Shown here: piece after piece, positions 1 through 10,192 of the stretch
How positions within the stretch are numbered: the stretch's first letter is position 1
Layout: every line of letters starts with the position of its first letter
Source of the DNA: Achromobacter xylosoxidans
GTDB lineage: Bacteria; Pseudomonadota; Gammaproteobacteria; Burkholderiales; Burkholderiaceae_B
Length of the DNA: 64,000 nucleotides
Direction: 5' to 3'
NCBI RefSeq assembly: GCF_014490035.1
Contig: NZ_CP061008.1
Location: 6,386,001-6,450,000, forward strand
Notes under the pieces: model-generated
What the model saw: the letters and a program-made list of their open reading frames with translations, nothing else
Told to the model about the DNA's origin: nothing
Databases searched by the model: none
Made by a program: the position numbers and the translations under genes

Positions 1-320
1 ATTTCACCCAGGCGGTGATGCAGGGCTTCGATGAGCTGCTTGCGGCGCTTGGGATTGTCGAGCAGGTCGTCCTGCAGATAGGGGTTGCGGCGCACCACCC
101 AGATGTCGCCCAGGACCTCGTACAGCATGCGCGCGGAACGGCCGGTGCGGCGTTCGCCGCGCAGGTCGCTCAGCAGGCTCCAGGCGTCGTCGCCCAGCAA
201 GCGGCCGACGATCTCGCGGTCGGAAAACGACGTGTAGTTGTACGGGATTTCGCGCAAGCGCGCGGGTGCTGCGGGCGGCATCGCCCCGTTCAAGATGTGG
301 CTAGCGAGTGGGGCGTTCAT
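1..320 (-). CDS. FAD/FMN-binding oxidoreductase with N-terminal DUF3683 domain (5' part only)
   Basis: The gene starts at an ATG at 318-320 and runs out of the window, so only the first 106 codons are visible. The peptide contains [16 protein letters not shown] followed by a basic stretch. I associate this with the DUF3683 domain at the N terminus of very long (about 1300 residue) betaproteobacterial oxidoreductases that combine a D-lactate/glycolate-oxidase-like FAD domain with iron-sulphur domains. The oxidase domain itself is not visible, so function rests on recognition of this N terminus. Upstream on the same strand is an AT-rich stretch (about 345-360) that could hold the -10 box. Confidence 0.7.
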   Translation of the reverse strand, partial: MNAPLASHILNGAMPPAAPARLREIPYNYTSFSDREIVGRLLGDDAWSLLSDLRGERRTGRSARMLYEVLGDIWVVRRNPYLQDDLLDNPKRRKQLIEALHHRLGE

Positions 321-453
321 GGCTGCAAGAAGGGGGCCCTTAAAAAATTATTTTATGCCATAGGCCGAGTCTGGCCCCTAATACCCCTAGGGAAGCGCTC
401 GAAACTCGGAAATGATAGGGATGGTGCGTCCCCAATTAAGTGCAATCCTGGCG

Positions 454-990
454 CTAGACCTGCCCGGGAAAAAACCACAGCAGTCCGGCCGTCATGACCA
501 GATAGCGCAGGAATTTGCCGATGGCCATGTAGAGCACGCAGGGCCAGAACGACAGCCGCAGCCACCCCGCCACGGCGCATAGCGGATCGCCCACGGCGGG
601 CAGCCAGGACAGCAGCAGCGCCGGCGGTCCCATGCGATGGATCCAGTCGTGGGCACGCTCGTTCCAGCGTCCGCGCATGCGTCCGCCTTCGGTCGCATCG
701 GGATGCGGATGGGGGTGGTGTTCCTTCCAGCGCTGCACGGCGCGCTCGGCGCCCAGGCCCATGGCGTAGCTGATGGCGCCGCCCACCGTATTGCCCAGGG
801 TCGCCACCAGGATGGCCGGCCAGAACATGTCCGGCGCCAGCTTGATGTAGCCGAATACAGCGGGTTCCGAACCCAAGGGCAGCAGGGTCGCGGACACCAG
901 CGAAACCGTGAAGATGGCGGACAGGCCGACCGAGGGCAGCGACAGCACCCCCAGCATCCAATGCACAGCGGATAGCAGACTTTCTTCCAT
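454..990 (-). CDS. yqaA: YqaA-family (DedA/SNARE-associated) inner-membrane protein
   Basis: A 178-residue polytopic membrane protein. An N-terminal hydrophobic region (about residues 10-45) carries the family-type stretch LLPLGSEPAVFGYI. A second region (about 52-80) has the glycine-rich ATLGNTVGGAISYAMG, and a C-terminal helix pair follows residue 120. YqaA proteins are small relatives of DedA membrane proteins; substrate and role are unclear. The gene is divergent from ilvA with 73 bp between the starts. A TACACT box (1000-1005, minus) lies only 9 bases before the ATG, so the 5' leader is probably very short. Confidence 0.85.
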   Translation of the reverse strand: MEESLLSAVHWMLGVLSLPSVGLSAIFTVSLVSATLLPLGSEPAVFGYIKLAPDMFWPAILVATLGNTVGGAISYAMGLGAERAVQRWKEHHPHPHPDATEGGRMRGRWNERAHDWIHRMGPPALLLSWLPAVGDPLCAVAGWLRLSFWPCVLYMAIGKFLRYLVMTAGLLWFFPGQV

Positions 991-1063
991 AGTGCGCCGA
1001 GTGTAGCCGCGCGCGGGTGCATAATCTGCCCCACCTCCCTACTTCTTGCCCCGCCTGCTGTCC

Positions 1064-2572
<1,509 letters not shown>

Positions 2573-2606
2573 GGCCGCGACCTTCACACCGGCGCACAAA
2601 AACGAG

Positions 2607-2630
2607 AGGGCCTCCATACGGAGGCCCTTC
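2607..2630. terminator. Hairpin terminator between convergent ilvA and porin genes
   Basis: A perfect 8-bp stem, GGGCCTCC / GGAGGCCC, with loop ATAC (2608-2627), lies 35 bases after ilvA. On the minus strand it is followed by CTCTCGTTTTT, so it can also end porin transcripts, although the porin stop is 118 bases away. Confidence 0.75.
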
Positions 2631-2744
2631 CCTTCCCTGCTCTAGAAACGTCCGGCGGCAACCACTAGGGGGGGTTCGCTGTCACTCGGCGGCCCACGGA
2701 GATGAGCCGCGCATTCAGCAAGGTTTTGCCGGACGTCCTAGCGC

Positions 2745-3857
2745 TTAGAAACGGTGACGCACGCCCACGGCGACTGCCGTGTCGGTCGCATCGCGCTGGA
2801 ACGCGTAGTTGTCGCCGTAGGAGGCGTACGCGTACAGGTTGGTGCGCTTGGTAAAGTCGTAGGTGTAGCCCAGGCTGTAGACGTTGAACGTTGCATCGTC
2901 GCCCGTCAGCTTGTCGTTGCTGGCGGTGGCGCGCTGCCACGAACCGAAGACAGCGTGGCGGCCCAGCGGCACGGTGGCGCCGATCATGTACGAATTGGCG
3001 CGGAAGCCGTCAGCCAGCTTGAACGAGCCCAGGTTCTGCATGCCGTCGGGCGTGGTGCCCATGTTCTGGCCGACGAACCAGCCGTCGCGGGTCTGGCCGA
3101 ACGCAGCCGCGACCTTCACGACTTCGAAGTCATACGAACCGCCCAGGATGTATTCCTGGATGCGCGCTTCGGACTTGCCGCCGGTCTGGCCGTTGGACGG
3201 GTTGAAGCGGTCGTACGCCGCAGCCAGGTTCAGCGGGCCGTTGACGTACTGCACGCCCGCCGTCAGCACGCGGTTGTTGTTGCCGGTTGCGAAACCGGTC
3301 TGCGAGGTGTCGCTGACCGTGTCATCGGCGCTGAACGAGTAACCCACGCCCAGCTTGAAGCCGCCCATGCTGGGGGTCTGGTACAGGACCATGTTGTCCA
3401 GGCGCATCGTGTTGGCGCTGCCGAACGTGGTACCCATGTTGGCGGTGTTGTAGCTGATCGAGAACGGGTCGATCGAGCCGAAGTACTTGGAGGCCAGGTT
3501 GGTCTGGCGGCCGAATTCGAGGCGGCCCCAGGAATCGCTGTCCAGGCCCACGGTGGCCTGACGGCCGAACAGGCGGCCGTTCTGCAGCGACTTGCCGTTC
3601 ATGGGGCCGAAGCCGCCTTCCAGGGTAAACACGGCGCGCAGGCCGTCGCCCAGATCTTCGGTGCCGCGCAGGCCGAAGCGCGAGCCGCTGCTCACGCCCT
3701 GAACTCCGCCGAAACGGCTTTGCGAATTACCGCCGAACTTGACCTTCTCGTAGCCGACACCGGCATCGATCAAGCCGTACAGCGTCACGGAGTCTGCGGC
3801 TTGCGCAGCGCTGGCGAAACCAGCCAGCAGCGCGACAGCCAATAGCGTCTTCTTCAT
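2745..3857 (-). CDS. Gram-negative porin (general diffusion, Porin_4 type)
   Basis: A 370-residue outer-membrane trimeric porin. A 20-residue signal peptide (MKKTLLAVALLAGFASAAQA) is followed by DSVTLYGLIDAGVGYEK, the first beta strand typical of betaproteobacterial porins. The chain is rich in alternating Gly/aromatic strands and ends in a terminal phenylalanine (GVRHRF), the outer-membrane sorting signal. I start it at the ATG at 3855-3857, preceded by GGGGAC; a longer in-frame extension upstream would bury the signal peptide. The long 5' region contains two adjacent perfect palindromes. Confidence 0.95.
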   Translation of the reverse strand: MKKTLLAVALLAGFASAAQAADSVTLYGLIDAGVGYEKVKFGGNSQSRFGGVQGVSSGSRFGLRGTEDLGDGLRAVFTLEGGFGPMNGKSLQNGRLFGRQATVGLDSDSWGRLEFGRQTNLASKYFGSIDPFSISYNTANMGTTFGSANTMRLDNMVLYQTPSMGGFKLGVGYSFSADDTVSDTSQTGFATGNNNRVLTAGVQYVNGPLNLAAAYDRFNPSNGQTGGKSEARIQEYILGGSYDFEVVKVAAAFGQTRDGWFVGQNMGTTPDGMQNLGSFKLADGFRANSYMIGATVPLGRHAVFGSWQRATASNDKLTGDDATFNVYSLGYTYDFTKRTNLYAYASYGDNYAFQRDATDTAVAVGVRHRF

Positions 3858-4238
3858 ATAAGTCCCCAAAATGGCGAGATGAAAGGCAAACCGCAAACCC
3901 ACCGCGCACAGAGCTGGGAGTCTGCGTGCCGCTGCGAACAAGTTAGCGGCGCATGCACTGGAGTCAGTGTCCAGCCTGCGCCCATTCGAAGTAACCCGGA
4001 TTTCGAAGAACTACTTTCCATGGTTGGGATAATGACGGCCTTCTTACTAACCACCCTCTTTGGAAACCTGCGTTAACGCATTGATATCAAATGCGAATTA
4101 AGGCTCGCAAAACACCAGACGGGCCTCGGATATTCTCCTGCCGGGCCCGACAGACCAACAAGAGTTGTTGATTGGCCCGGACAATTCTGATGTGCAAACG
4201 CCACACTATCGGCGGATGGCGGACCATCCGCTACATAT
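3858..4238. promoter_or_regulatory. Porin upstream region with two adjacent palindromes
   Basis: This 381-base stretch without a gene lies upstream of the porin on the minus strand and downstream of the DUF4148 gene. It holds two perfect 10-base palindromes side by side, GCGTTAACGC (4070-4079) and TTGATATCAA (4081-4090), candidate operator sites about 215 bases before the porin start. The second one recurs upstream of gdhA (51607-51616). The short reading frames here look non-coding. I could not fix the porin -10/-35. Confidence 0.4.
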
Positions 4239-4276
4239 AAAAAAAGCCCCTCGACACTTCGAAGGGCCTCTTTTCT
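4239..4276 (-). terminator. Rho-independent terminator of the DUF4148 gene
   Basis: On the minus strand GCCCTTCGAA / TCGAGGGGC form a stem with one mismatch around a 3-base loop, ending in seven T residues (4239-4245 on the plus strand are A). It starts 16 bases after the DUF4148 stop codon. Confidence 0.85.
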
Positions 4277-4291
4277 TGCCAGCTGGACGGC

Positions 4292-4675
4292 TTACCGGCC
4301 TTGGGGCGGGTAGTCCAGTTCACCGAACGTGTACTCGCCGCGGGCCTTGGCTTCAGCCAATTCCCGACGCACTTGTTCGCGGCTCTTGCCGGCGGTTTGC
4401 GACACCGCGGCCTTGGGCGGGTAGTCCAGTTCAGCAGAGGTCACCTGGCCAGCAGCCTTGGCGCTTTGCAGTTCCTGCTGGACTTGCTCGCGTGACAGGC
4501 TGGTGCGCTCGACGGCGGCAGGCGGATAGTCCAGTTCACCAAACGTGACCTGGCCGGCGGCCTTGGCGGCTTGCAGTTCCTGCTGGACCTGTTCACGCGT
4601 CTTGCCATCGGCGTGAGCGGCGGACATACCCACCAACGTTGCGGTAACCATGAGTGCGGTAGCTAGGGCTTTCAT
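4292..4675 (-). CDS. DUF4148 secreted protein with three tandem repeats
   Basis: A 127-residue exported protein of unknown function. A signal peptide (residues 1-22, cleavage after AHA) is followed by three repeats of about 26 residues at 27-52, 62-87 and 99-124. Each has the pattern REQVQQEL..AKAAGQVT..ELDYPP, joined by short linkers. I recognise the repeat as DUF4148, common in Burkholderiales small periplasmic proteins and normally present once or twice. Repeats 1 and 2 are closest; repeat 3 has more Arg/Glu changes. It has its own terminator and is divergent from a LysR gene. No known catalytic motif. Confidence 0.85.
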   Translation of the reverse strand: MKALATALMVTATLVGMSAAHADGKTREQVQQELQAAKAAGQVTFGELDYPPAAVERTSLSREQVQQELQSAKAAGQVTSAELDYPPKAAVSQTAGKSREQVRRELAEAKARGEYTFGELDYPPQGR

Positions 4676-5057
4676 TGAGACGACTCCATCCTAAACCTTG
4701 CACATCGTCTTCTGCCAGGCTGGCAGGTGCGATATGACAATTTGATTGCTGGGACGAAGTATCTGGCGATTGCGGCCTAGTAAAAACCCTTATTTTGGGG
4801 AACATATTTGCACAGATGGGACAATTACGGGAAGTGATCGCCAGAATCTGCGCATTTTCTGCACACTTCCGAGTACCATCCAGCACCGGCAGGCCTTGCC
4901 GGCATTCAGCCGCAAGCAAGCTAGGTAAGGGAAGATGTGCAGCTGATCGGGTGGATACGCCGTTCAGCGTGGGGAAATAGACATTTCTACTGGCGGGACA
5001 ATGATTCCATTTATCATACGAATCCACCAGCAATGGAATTGAATCTCGAGGGCCCCC
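4676..5057. promoter_or_regulatory. Divergent intergenic region, DUF4148 gene / LysR gene
   Basis: A stretch of 382 bases between divergent genes, lower in GC than its neighbours. It must hold both promoters. A GGATGGAG stretch lies shortly before the DUF4148 ATG (minus), and GAGGGCC lies before the LysR ATG. I see no clear repeat or RNA gene here; the overlapping short reading frames look spurious. Confidence 0.4.
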
Positions 5058-5948
5058 ATGGATATCCAGCTTAACGACATCGCTCTGTTTGTCGAAGTCG
5101 CCAAGCGCAAGAACTTCAGCCACGCAGCCGAAGCCTTGAATATTCCGACCTCCACGCTCTCGCGCCGCGTCAGTGAACTGGAGCGCAGCATCGGCATGCG
5201 GCTGCTCAACCGCAGTACGCGCAAGATCGACCTGACCGAGGCCGGCGCCATCTATTTCGAACGCTGCCGCCATATCGTGGAAGAAGCGCGCATTGCTCAC
5301 GATCAGTTGCTGGACATGGCGGTGCAGCCCAAGGGACGCCTGCGCATCTCGCTGCCTACCAGCCTGGCGCAACTGTTCCTGCCCGCCGTCATCAGCGAAT
5401 TCCGTGAGCAGCATCCGGATATCGAATGCGACTTCGATCTGAGCATGCGTCCGATCGATCCCATCAGCAATCCGTTCGACCTGATCCTGCGCTTTGGCCA
5501 GCAGCCGGACTCCAGCCTGATCTCGCGCAAGATCGTGCTGATGGCCCATCAGCTATATGCCTCGCCCGAGTACCTGGCCCGCCACGGCGAGCCGCGGGTG
5601 CCCGCGGATCTCAGCCATCACGAATGCCTGCGCCCCACCATGCGCGAGGAGTCATCCTTCTGGATGCTGCATTCGGGCGACAAGGTGGAACGCGTGCAGG
5701 TGTCGGGCCGCCTGTCGGCCAACAACGTCGGCATGCTCGGACGGCTGGCGGGACAAGGCCTGGGCATCACGCCGCTGCTGGTCTTTGACGCGATGGAACG
5801 CGCCATCAAGCAAGCGGGCCTGGTGCGGGTGCTGCCGGAATGGAGCCTGACGCCTCTGCCGCTCTTCGCGCTGCTGCCATCGCGCATGCTGCCGGCAAAG
5901 ACCAAAGCCTTCCTGGACTTCATCCAACCGAGGTTGTCGGACGTTTGA
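5058..5948 (+). CDS. LysR-family transcriptional regulator
   Basis: A 296-residue LysR regulator. The N-terminal winged helix-turn-helix (residues 1-60) contains FSHAAEALNIPTSTLSRRVSELE, with the helix-turn-helix centred on residues 20-40, and a LysR substrate-binding domain follows from about 90. LQLNDIALFVEVAKRKNFS-like N termini belong to the CrgA/AaeR-type branch. The divergent DUF4148 gene may be a target, but nothing in the sequence proves it. Convergent with apt, 18 bases apart. Confidence 0.9.
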   Translation: MDIQLNDIALFVEVAKRKNFSHAAEALNIPTSTLSRRVSELERSIGMRLLNRSTRKIDLTEAGAIYFERCRHIVEEARIAHDQLLDMAVQPKGRLRISLPTSLAQLFLPAVISEFREQHPDIECDFDLSMRPIDPISNPFDLILRFGQQPDSSLISRKIVLMAHQLYASPEYLARHGEPRVPADLSHHECLRPTMREESSFWMLHSGDKVERVQVSGRLSANNVGMLGRLAGQGLGITPLLVFDAMERAIKQAGLVRVLPEWSLTPLPLFALLPSRMLPAKTKAFLDFIQPRLSDV

Positions 5949-5966
5949 GCGGCGACTGTTGATGGG

Positions 5967-6521
5967 TTACGCAGGCGTATCGGCGCTGTACTGACAGACG
6001 GTGTAGAGCGGCGTGCCGGTGGCGGCGACCTTGGCGGAGCCGCCCAGGTCGGGCAGGTCGATGATGGCGGCCGCCTCGACCACATTGGCGCCAAGGCGCT
6101 GCAGCAGCTTGATGGCGGCCAGCATGGTGCCGCCGGTGGCAATCAGGTCGTCCACCAGCAGGACGCGCTGGCCGGTGCGCACGGAGTCCGTGTGCATTTC
6201 GACCGACGCGTTGCCATACTCCAGCGAGTACTCCTCGGCCACGGTGCGGAACGGCAGCTTGCCCTTCTTGCGCACCGGCACGAAGCCCAGATTGAGTTCG
6301 TAGGCCAGCACGCTGCCCACGATGAAGCCGCGCGCATCCACGCCAGCCACCAGGTCCAGGCGCTGGCGCATGTAGCGATAGACGAAGAGATCAATAAGCA
6401 CCCGGAACGCGCGCGGGTCCTGCAGCACGGGCGTGATGTCGCGAAAAATGACACCGGGTTGGGGCCAGTCTGGAACGCTGCGGATGGTGCGCCGGATGTA
6501 CTCGGCGTTGTCGGTCTGCAT
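5967..6521 (-). CDS. apt: Adenine phosphoribosyltransferase
   Basis: Salvages adenine with PRPP to make AMP. The 184-residue type I phosphoribosyltransferase shows the N-terminal [19 protein letters not shown] stretch typical of APRT and the PRPP-binding loop [13 protein letters not shown] (about residues 122-134). I start it at the ATG at 6519-6521 ([13 protein letters not shown]); the 16 extra codons upstream do not look like APRT. It lies 54 bases after the cydC start-to-stop block on the same strand, but its function is unrelated to cytochrome bd assembly. Confidence 0.95.
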   Translation of the reverse strand: MQTDNAEYIRRTIRSVPDWPQPGVIFRDITPVLQDPRAFRVLIDLFVYRYMRQRLDLVAGVDARGFIVGSVLAYELNLGFVPVRKKGKLPFRTVAEEYSLEYGNASVEMHTDSVRTGQRVLLVDDLIATGGTMLAAIKLLQRLGANVVEAAAIIDLPDLGGSAKVAATGTPLYTVCQYSADTPA

Positions 6522-6575
6522 GGAAGACGGCCCTGAAGAATTGAAGCAAGGCGAACTATAACCTCGCAACCGCGC

Positions 6576-8279
6576 TTAAGCCAGGGTTGCCGCCCCCGAT
6601 GACAATTCACATTGCTGTAGCCGGCCGTCCTGCAGCGCGTAGCGGCGATCGACCGCCCCTGCGGGCAACGCCGCGTGGGTGGCCAGCACCACGGCGCGTC
6701 CCTGCACGGCGCCCGCCAGATCGCTGAAGAATGCCGCTTCGGCCTCGGCGTCCAGACCAGCCGTCGGCTCGTCCAGCACAATGACCGCGGCCGGCGACAA
6801 CAGCGCACGCGCCAGGCACAAGCGACGCGCCTGCCCGGCCGACAGCTGCGAACCCGTCTCCCCCGCCCAGGTGTCCAGGCCATCCGGCAGGCCGCGCACG
6901 AAGTCGCCCAGCCTCGCGGCGTCCAGCGCGCGCCACAGGGCGGCGTCGTCCGCCTTGGGATCGCCGATCAGCAGGTTGGTGCGCAGGGTTCCCAGGAATA
7001 CCGGAGCATCCTGCGACAGCAGCGCGATGCGCCGGTGCCAATCCGCCTGTGTACAGGCGCGCGCATCGCAGCCGCCGAAACGCACCTGCCCCGCCTGCGG
7101 ATCCTCCAGTCGCAGGAGCAGGTGCAGCAGGGTCGACTTGCCCGCGCCGCTGGGCCCCACGATGGCGATCCGCTCGCCGGGCGCCACACGCAGGCTGACG
7201 CCGTCGAGCACGGGCGGGCTCGCGGACGCTCCTCGGGCGGAATAGGCAAAGCGCACGCCGTCCAGCTCCAGCACGCCGCTGTCGGGCAAGACGCTGGGCG
7301 CTGCCGGATCCTGCATGTCCGGCTCGCTTTGCGTGACTTCCCGGATGCGTCCCGCCGCCGAAATGGCCGAGCCCATGCGCGATGCGCCCCGCATGATCGG
7401 GCCAGCCACTTCGAAAATTCCGATGACCGCCAGCAACAACCCGGCCAGCGTGGGGCCTTCGATGCGCCCTCCCTCCAGCGTGTCCAGGCCGAACCAGAGC
7501 AAAGCCAGCACCGATGCGCCGGCGGCGGCCTGCAGGAAGAACTGTCCCCGCGCCGCCACCCGCGCCTGGCTACGGCGGGCGAACGCGCTGGCTTCGCATA
7601 GACGCTCGAAATGCGCGGCTGTCTGCGCCTGCGCGTGCAGGGCCACCATGTCGGCATGCCCTTCCACCGCGTCCAGCGTCGCCGCGCGCAGTCCCGCCGC
7701 GCTCTCCTGGGCCGCCGCGCCGGGCTTGCGCGCGGCGCGCAGCAGCCACAAGGGCACCAGCACGCATGCGACCAGCAAGGCCAGGGCCAGCGCCAGCGCG
7801 GCCGCGGGCACCCACGATCCCAACACCGCGGTCAACACCGCACCCGCCAGGATGGCGGTAACCAAGGGCGCCACCACAAACAGGAAAACCGTATCGAGCG
7901 CATCTACGTCGCCCGTCATGCGTGCAACCAGATCGCCGTCGCGATAGCGCGCCAATTGCCGCGGCGTTAGGCGGATCAACGCCGAGAACACCTTCGCGCG
8001 CAGGTCAGCCAGCAGGCGCAGCGTGGCGGAATGGCCCACCACGCGGTCGGCGTAACGCGCCACGATGCGCAGGAACGACAGGCCGCGCACCAGCGCCGAT
8101 GGCGCAAACAGATTGAACGCGCCGCCCGCCCCCGCCAGCGCCGCGCCGGTCAGGAACCAGCCCGACACGCCCAGCAGGCCCACGCCGGCGGCCACGGTCG
8201 CCAGTGCGCAGAACAATGCGAGCAAAAGCCCGCTTTTACGGCGCGCATACAGCGGCAGGAGCAACAACAGGTTCTTCAT
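6576..8279 (-). CDS. cydC: Heterodimeric thiol/haem ABC exporter, subunit CydC
   Basis: Half of the CydDC ABC transporter, needed for assembly of cytochrome bd; it exports reductant (cysteine/glutathione) and has been linked to haem. The 567-residue protein has an N-terminal six-helix membrane domain (about 15-310) and a C-terminal ATPase with Walker A GPSGAGKST, signature LSAGQARRL and Walker B VIVLDEP. The signature has A in place of the usual second G. The ATG at 8277-8279 overlaps the cydD stop by 4 bases (ATGA), indicating translational coupling. A longer open frame upstream is a shadow of cydD. Confidence 0.95.
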   Translation of the reverse strand: MKNLLLLLPLYARRKSGLLLALFCALATVAAGVGLLGVSGWFLTGAALAGAGGAFNLFAPSALVRGLSFLRIVARYADRVVGHSATLRLLADLRAKVFSALIRLTPRQLARYRDGDLVARMTGDVDALDTVFLFVVAPLVTAILAGAVLTAVLGSWVPAAALALALALLVACVLVPLWLLRAARKPGAAAQESAAGLRAATLDAVEGHADMVALHAQAQTAAHFERLCEASAFARRSQARVAARGQFFLQAAAGASVLALLWFGLDTLEGGRIEGPTLAGLLLAVIGIFEVAGPIMRGASRMGSAISAAGRIREVTQSEPDMQDPAAPSVLPDSGVLELDGVRFAYSARGASASPPVLDGVSLRVAPGERIAIVGPSGAGKSTLLHLLLRLEDPQAGQVRFGGCDARACTQADWHRRIALLSQDAPVFLGTLRTNLLIGDPKADDAALWRALDAARLGDFVRGLPDGLDTWAGETGSQLSAGQARRLCLARALLSPAAVIVLDEPTAGLDAEAEAAFFSDLAGAVQGRAVVLATHAALPAGAVDRRYALQDGRLQQCELSSGAATLA

Positions 8280-10054
8280 GCGTCTTCCACTTTTCCGCCA
8301 ACCACTCGCAGCGTCCGACCCAGCCGGGCCGCCACCGCGGGCGCGTGCGTCGCCAGCAGCAAGGTGCGGCCGGCGGAGAAAGCCAGGATCTCGTCCAGCA
8401 CGCGCGCCTGCGTGGCTTCGTCCAGATGCGCCGTGGGTTCGTCCAGCAGGATCAAGCCCGGATCGCGCAGGAACAGACGCGCCAGCGCGACGCGCTGCGC
8501 CTGGCCCCCGGACAGGCCGTGCCCGCGGCCGCCCAGTTGCGTCGCCAGCCCTTGCGGCAGGGCCTCGGCGAACTCCAGCACGCAGGCGCGGCGCGCGGCG
8601 GCCTGCACCTCGGCATCGGAAGCGTCGGGACGGCCCAGGCGGATGTTGTCGGCGATGGAGCCTGTCAGCAACTGCGGCTTCTGCCCGATCAACGCCACGC
8701 GCTGGCGCAGCGCCGCCTCGCCCCAATCGGGCAAGGGCACGCCGTCGACGCTGATGTCGCCCTGGAACGGACGCAGGCGTGCGACCGCCTCGATCAGGGA
8801 GGACTTGCCGATGCCGCTGGGGCCCATCAGCGCGGCATGCTCGCCCGGCGCCAGCGCCAGACTGGCATCCGTCAGCACCGCCTGGCTGCGGCCGGGCGCG
8901 TCCAGGTTCAAGCCCGCAATGACAAGGGCCGCGCCCGCAGCACGGCGTTCGCGAACGTGTCCGGGATCTGCGGCGGCCTTGCCTGCGCCAGGCACGCCAC
9001 CGGTTGCAGCATCGCCGGCCTGCGGCAAGCCATCGAACAGCAGGGAGATCTGCGAAACTGCCGCGAGCGCCGCCGCACGGTCGTGATAGTGCGCCGCGAA
9101 CTGGCGCAACGGCGCATAGACCTCCGGCGCCATGAGCAAACAGAACAGCCCTGCCTGCAGGGTCAGCGGCGACCAGCGCAGGTCCAGGAATCCCAGGTAG
9201 GTCAATCCGATATAGACCGCCACCCCGGCCACGCCCAGCGCCGCGAAGAACTCCAGCACCGCCGATGAAAGAAAGGCGATGCGCAGCACCGACATCGTGC
9301 GTTGGCGCAACGCGTCGCTGGCCGCCACGACGGACTCGGCTTCGGCCTCCGCGCGGCCATAGAGTTTCAGGGTGGACAGACCGCGCAGCCGATCGGCAAA
9401 GAAGCCCGACAAGCGCGCAAAGGCGCGCAGGTGGCGGCGGCTTGCGCCTTGGGCGCCCCAGCCCACCAAGGCCATGAACAAGGGAATCAGCGGCGCCGTG
9501 ATCAGCAGGACCAGCCCGGCAATCACGTCCATCGGCAGCAGCACCACCGAGAAAGCAACCGGCAGCATGGCGGCCGCCGCCATGGCGGGCAGGTACTTGG
9601 CGAAAAACCCGTCCAGGGCCTCGACCTGGTCCACCACCGCACTCGCCAGTTCTCCCGACGCCTGCCCTCGGCTCCAGTACGGCCCCTTCTGCACCAAACG
9701 CCGGAAAAGCGACAGTCGCACATGGCGCTTGATACGCTCGGCCGCGTCCGCGCCTGCGCGCTCGCCCGCCCAGGTGATGCAGGCGCGCACCAGCATGAGT
9801 CCCGCGATGGCCAGGATGTCGCCCAGCAGCTCCTGCCGGGGCGCCTGCCTGACGATGGCCGCATCGAGCACGCTGGCCAGCAGCCAGGCCTGCACCACCA
9901 GCAGGGCGCCGCTGACCAGGGGCGCGGCGCCCGCCAGCATCAGCGGCAGCCTGGCCGTCTTGGCGAGCGCCATCAACCACCGCGACTGTTCGCGCGGCGG
10001 TTTGTTCAGGGTTGCCGAGGGATCGTGCTCGAGGCTGCTAGCGCCGCCGCTCAC
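8276..10054 (-). CDS. cydD: Heterodimeric thiol/haem ABC exporter, subunit CydD
   Basis: Partner of CydC in the inner-membrane ABC exporter. 592 residues: membrane domain from about 30 to 330, then the ATPase with Walker A GPSGIGKSS, signature LSGGQAQRV and Walker B LILLDEPTAHLDE. The start is a GTG at 10052-10054 that overlaps the cydX stop codon by 4 bases (GTGA), which decides this start. In the gene order the exporter follows the oxidase subunits cydABX, as in other Betaproteobacteria with a complete cyd operon. Confidence 0.94.
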   Translation of the reverse strand: MSGGASSLEHDPSATLNKPPREQSRWLMALAKTARLPLMLAGAAPLVSGALLVVQAWLLASVLDAAIVRQAPRQELLGDILAIAGLMLVRACITWAGERAGADAAERIKRHVRLSLFRRLVQKGPYWSRGQASGELASAVVDQVEALDGFFAKYLPAMAAAAMLPVAFSVVLLPMDVIAGLVLLITAPLIPLFMALVGWGAQGASRRHLRAFARLSGFFADRLRGLSTLKLYGRAEAEAESVVAASDALRQRTMSVLRIAFLSSAVLEFFAALGVAGVAVYIGLTYLGFLDLRWSPLTLQAGLFCLLMAPEVYAPLRQFAAHYHDRAAALAAVSQISLLFDGLPQAGDAATGGVPGAGKAAADPGHVRERRAAGAALVIAGLNLDAPGRSQAVLTDASLALAPGEHAALMGPSGIGKSSLIEAVARLRPFQGDISVDGVPLPDWGEAALRQRVALIGQKPQLLTGSIADNIRLGRPDASDAEVQAAARRACVLEFAEALPQGLATQLGGRGHGLSGGQAQRVALARLFLRDPGLILLDEPTAHLDEATQARVLDEILAFSAGRTLLLATHAPAVAARLGRTLRVVGGKVEDA

Positions 10055-10176
10055 TCGTCGTCGCGGCTGGCGCGCGGATCATGGGTATGACCCTCGCGCA
10101 GCTCGAACCACATTGCATTGAGGATGGCGAAGGCGCACGCCAGGCCCAGACCGAGTATCCACGAGAAATACCACAT
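10051..10176 (-). CDS. cydX: Cytochrome bd small subunit CydX (41 residues)
   Basis: A short gene between cydB and cydD. The protein begins MWYFSWILGLGLACAFAILN, the hallmark N terminus of the CydX/YbgT family, followed by AMWFELREGH and an acidic tail ending DDE. It is a single membrane helix (residues 3-24) that packs against CydA and stabilises the haem b/d site. The ATG at 10174-10176 has GGAG six bases upstream, and it overlaps cydD by 4 bases. Length matches the family (about 35-45 residues). Confidence 0.95.
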   Translation of the reverse strand: MWYFSWILGLGLACAFAILNAMWFELREGHTHDPRASRDDE

Positions 10177-10192
10177 GGTGGAGGCTCCTTTA

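Noticed and set aside
8280..9980. An upstream extension of cydC to 1134 codons
   Set aside because: The extension is the other frame of cydD. CydC begins at the ATG at 8277-8279, coupled to the cydD stop.
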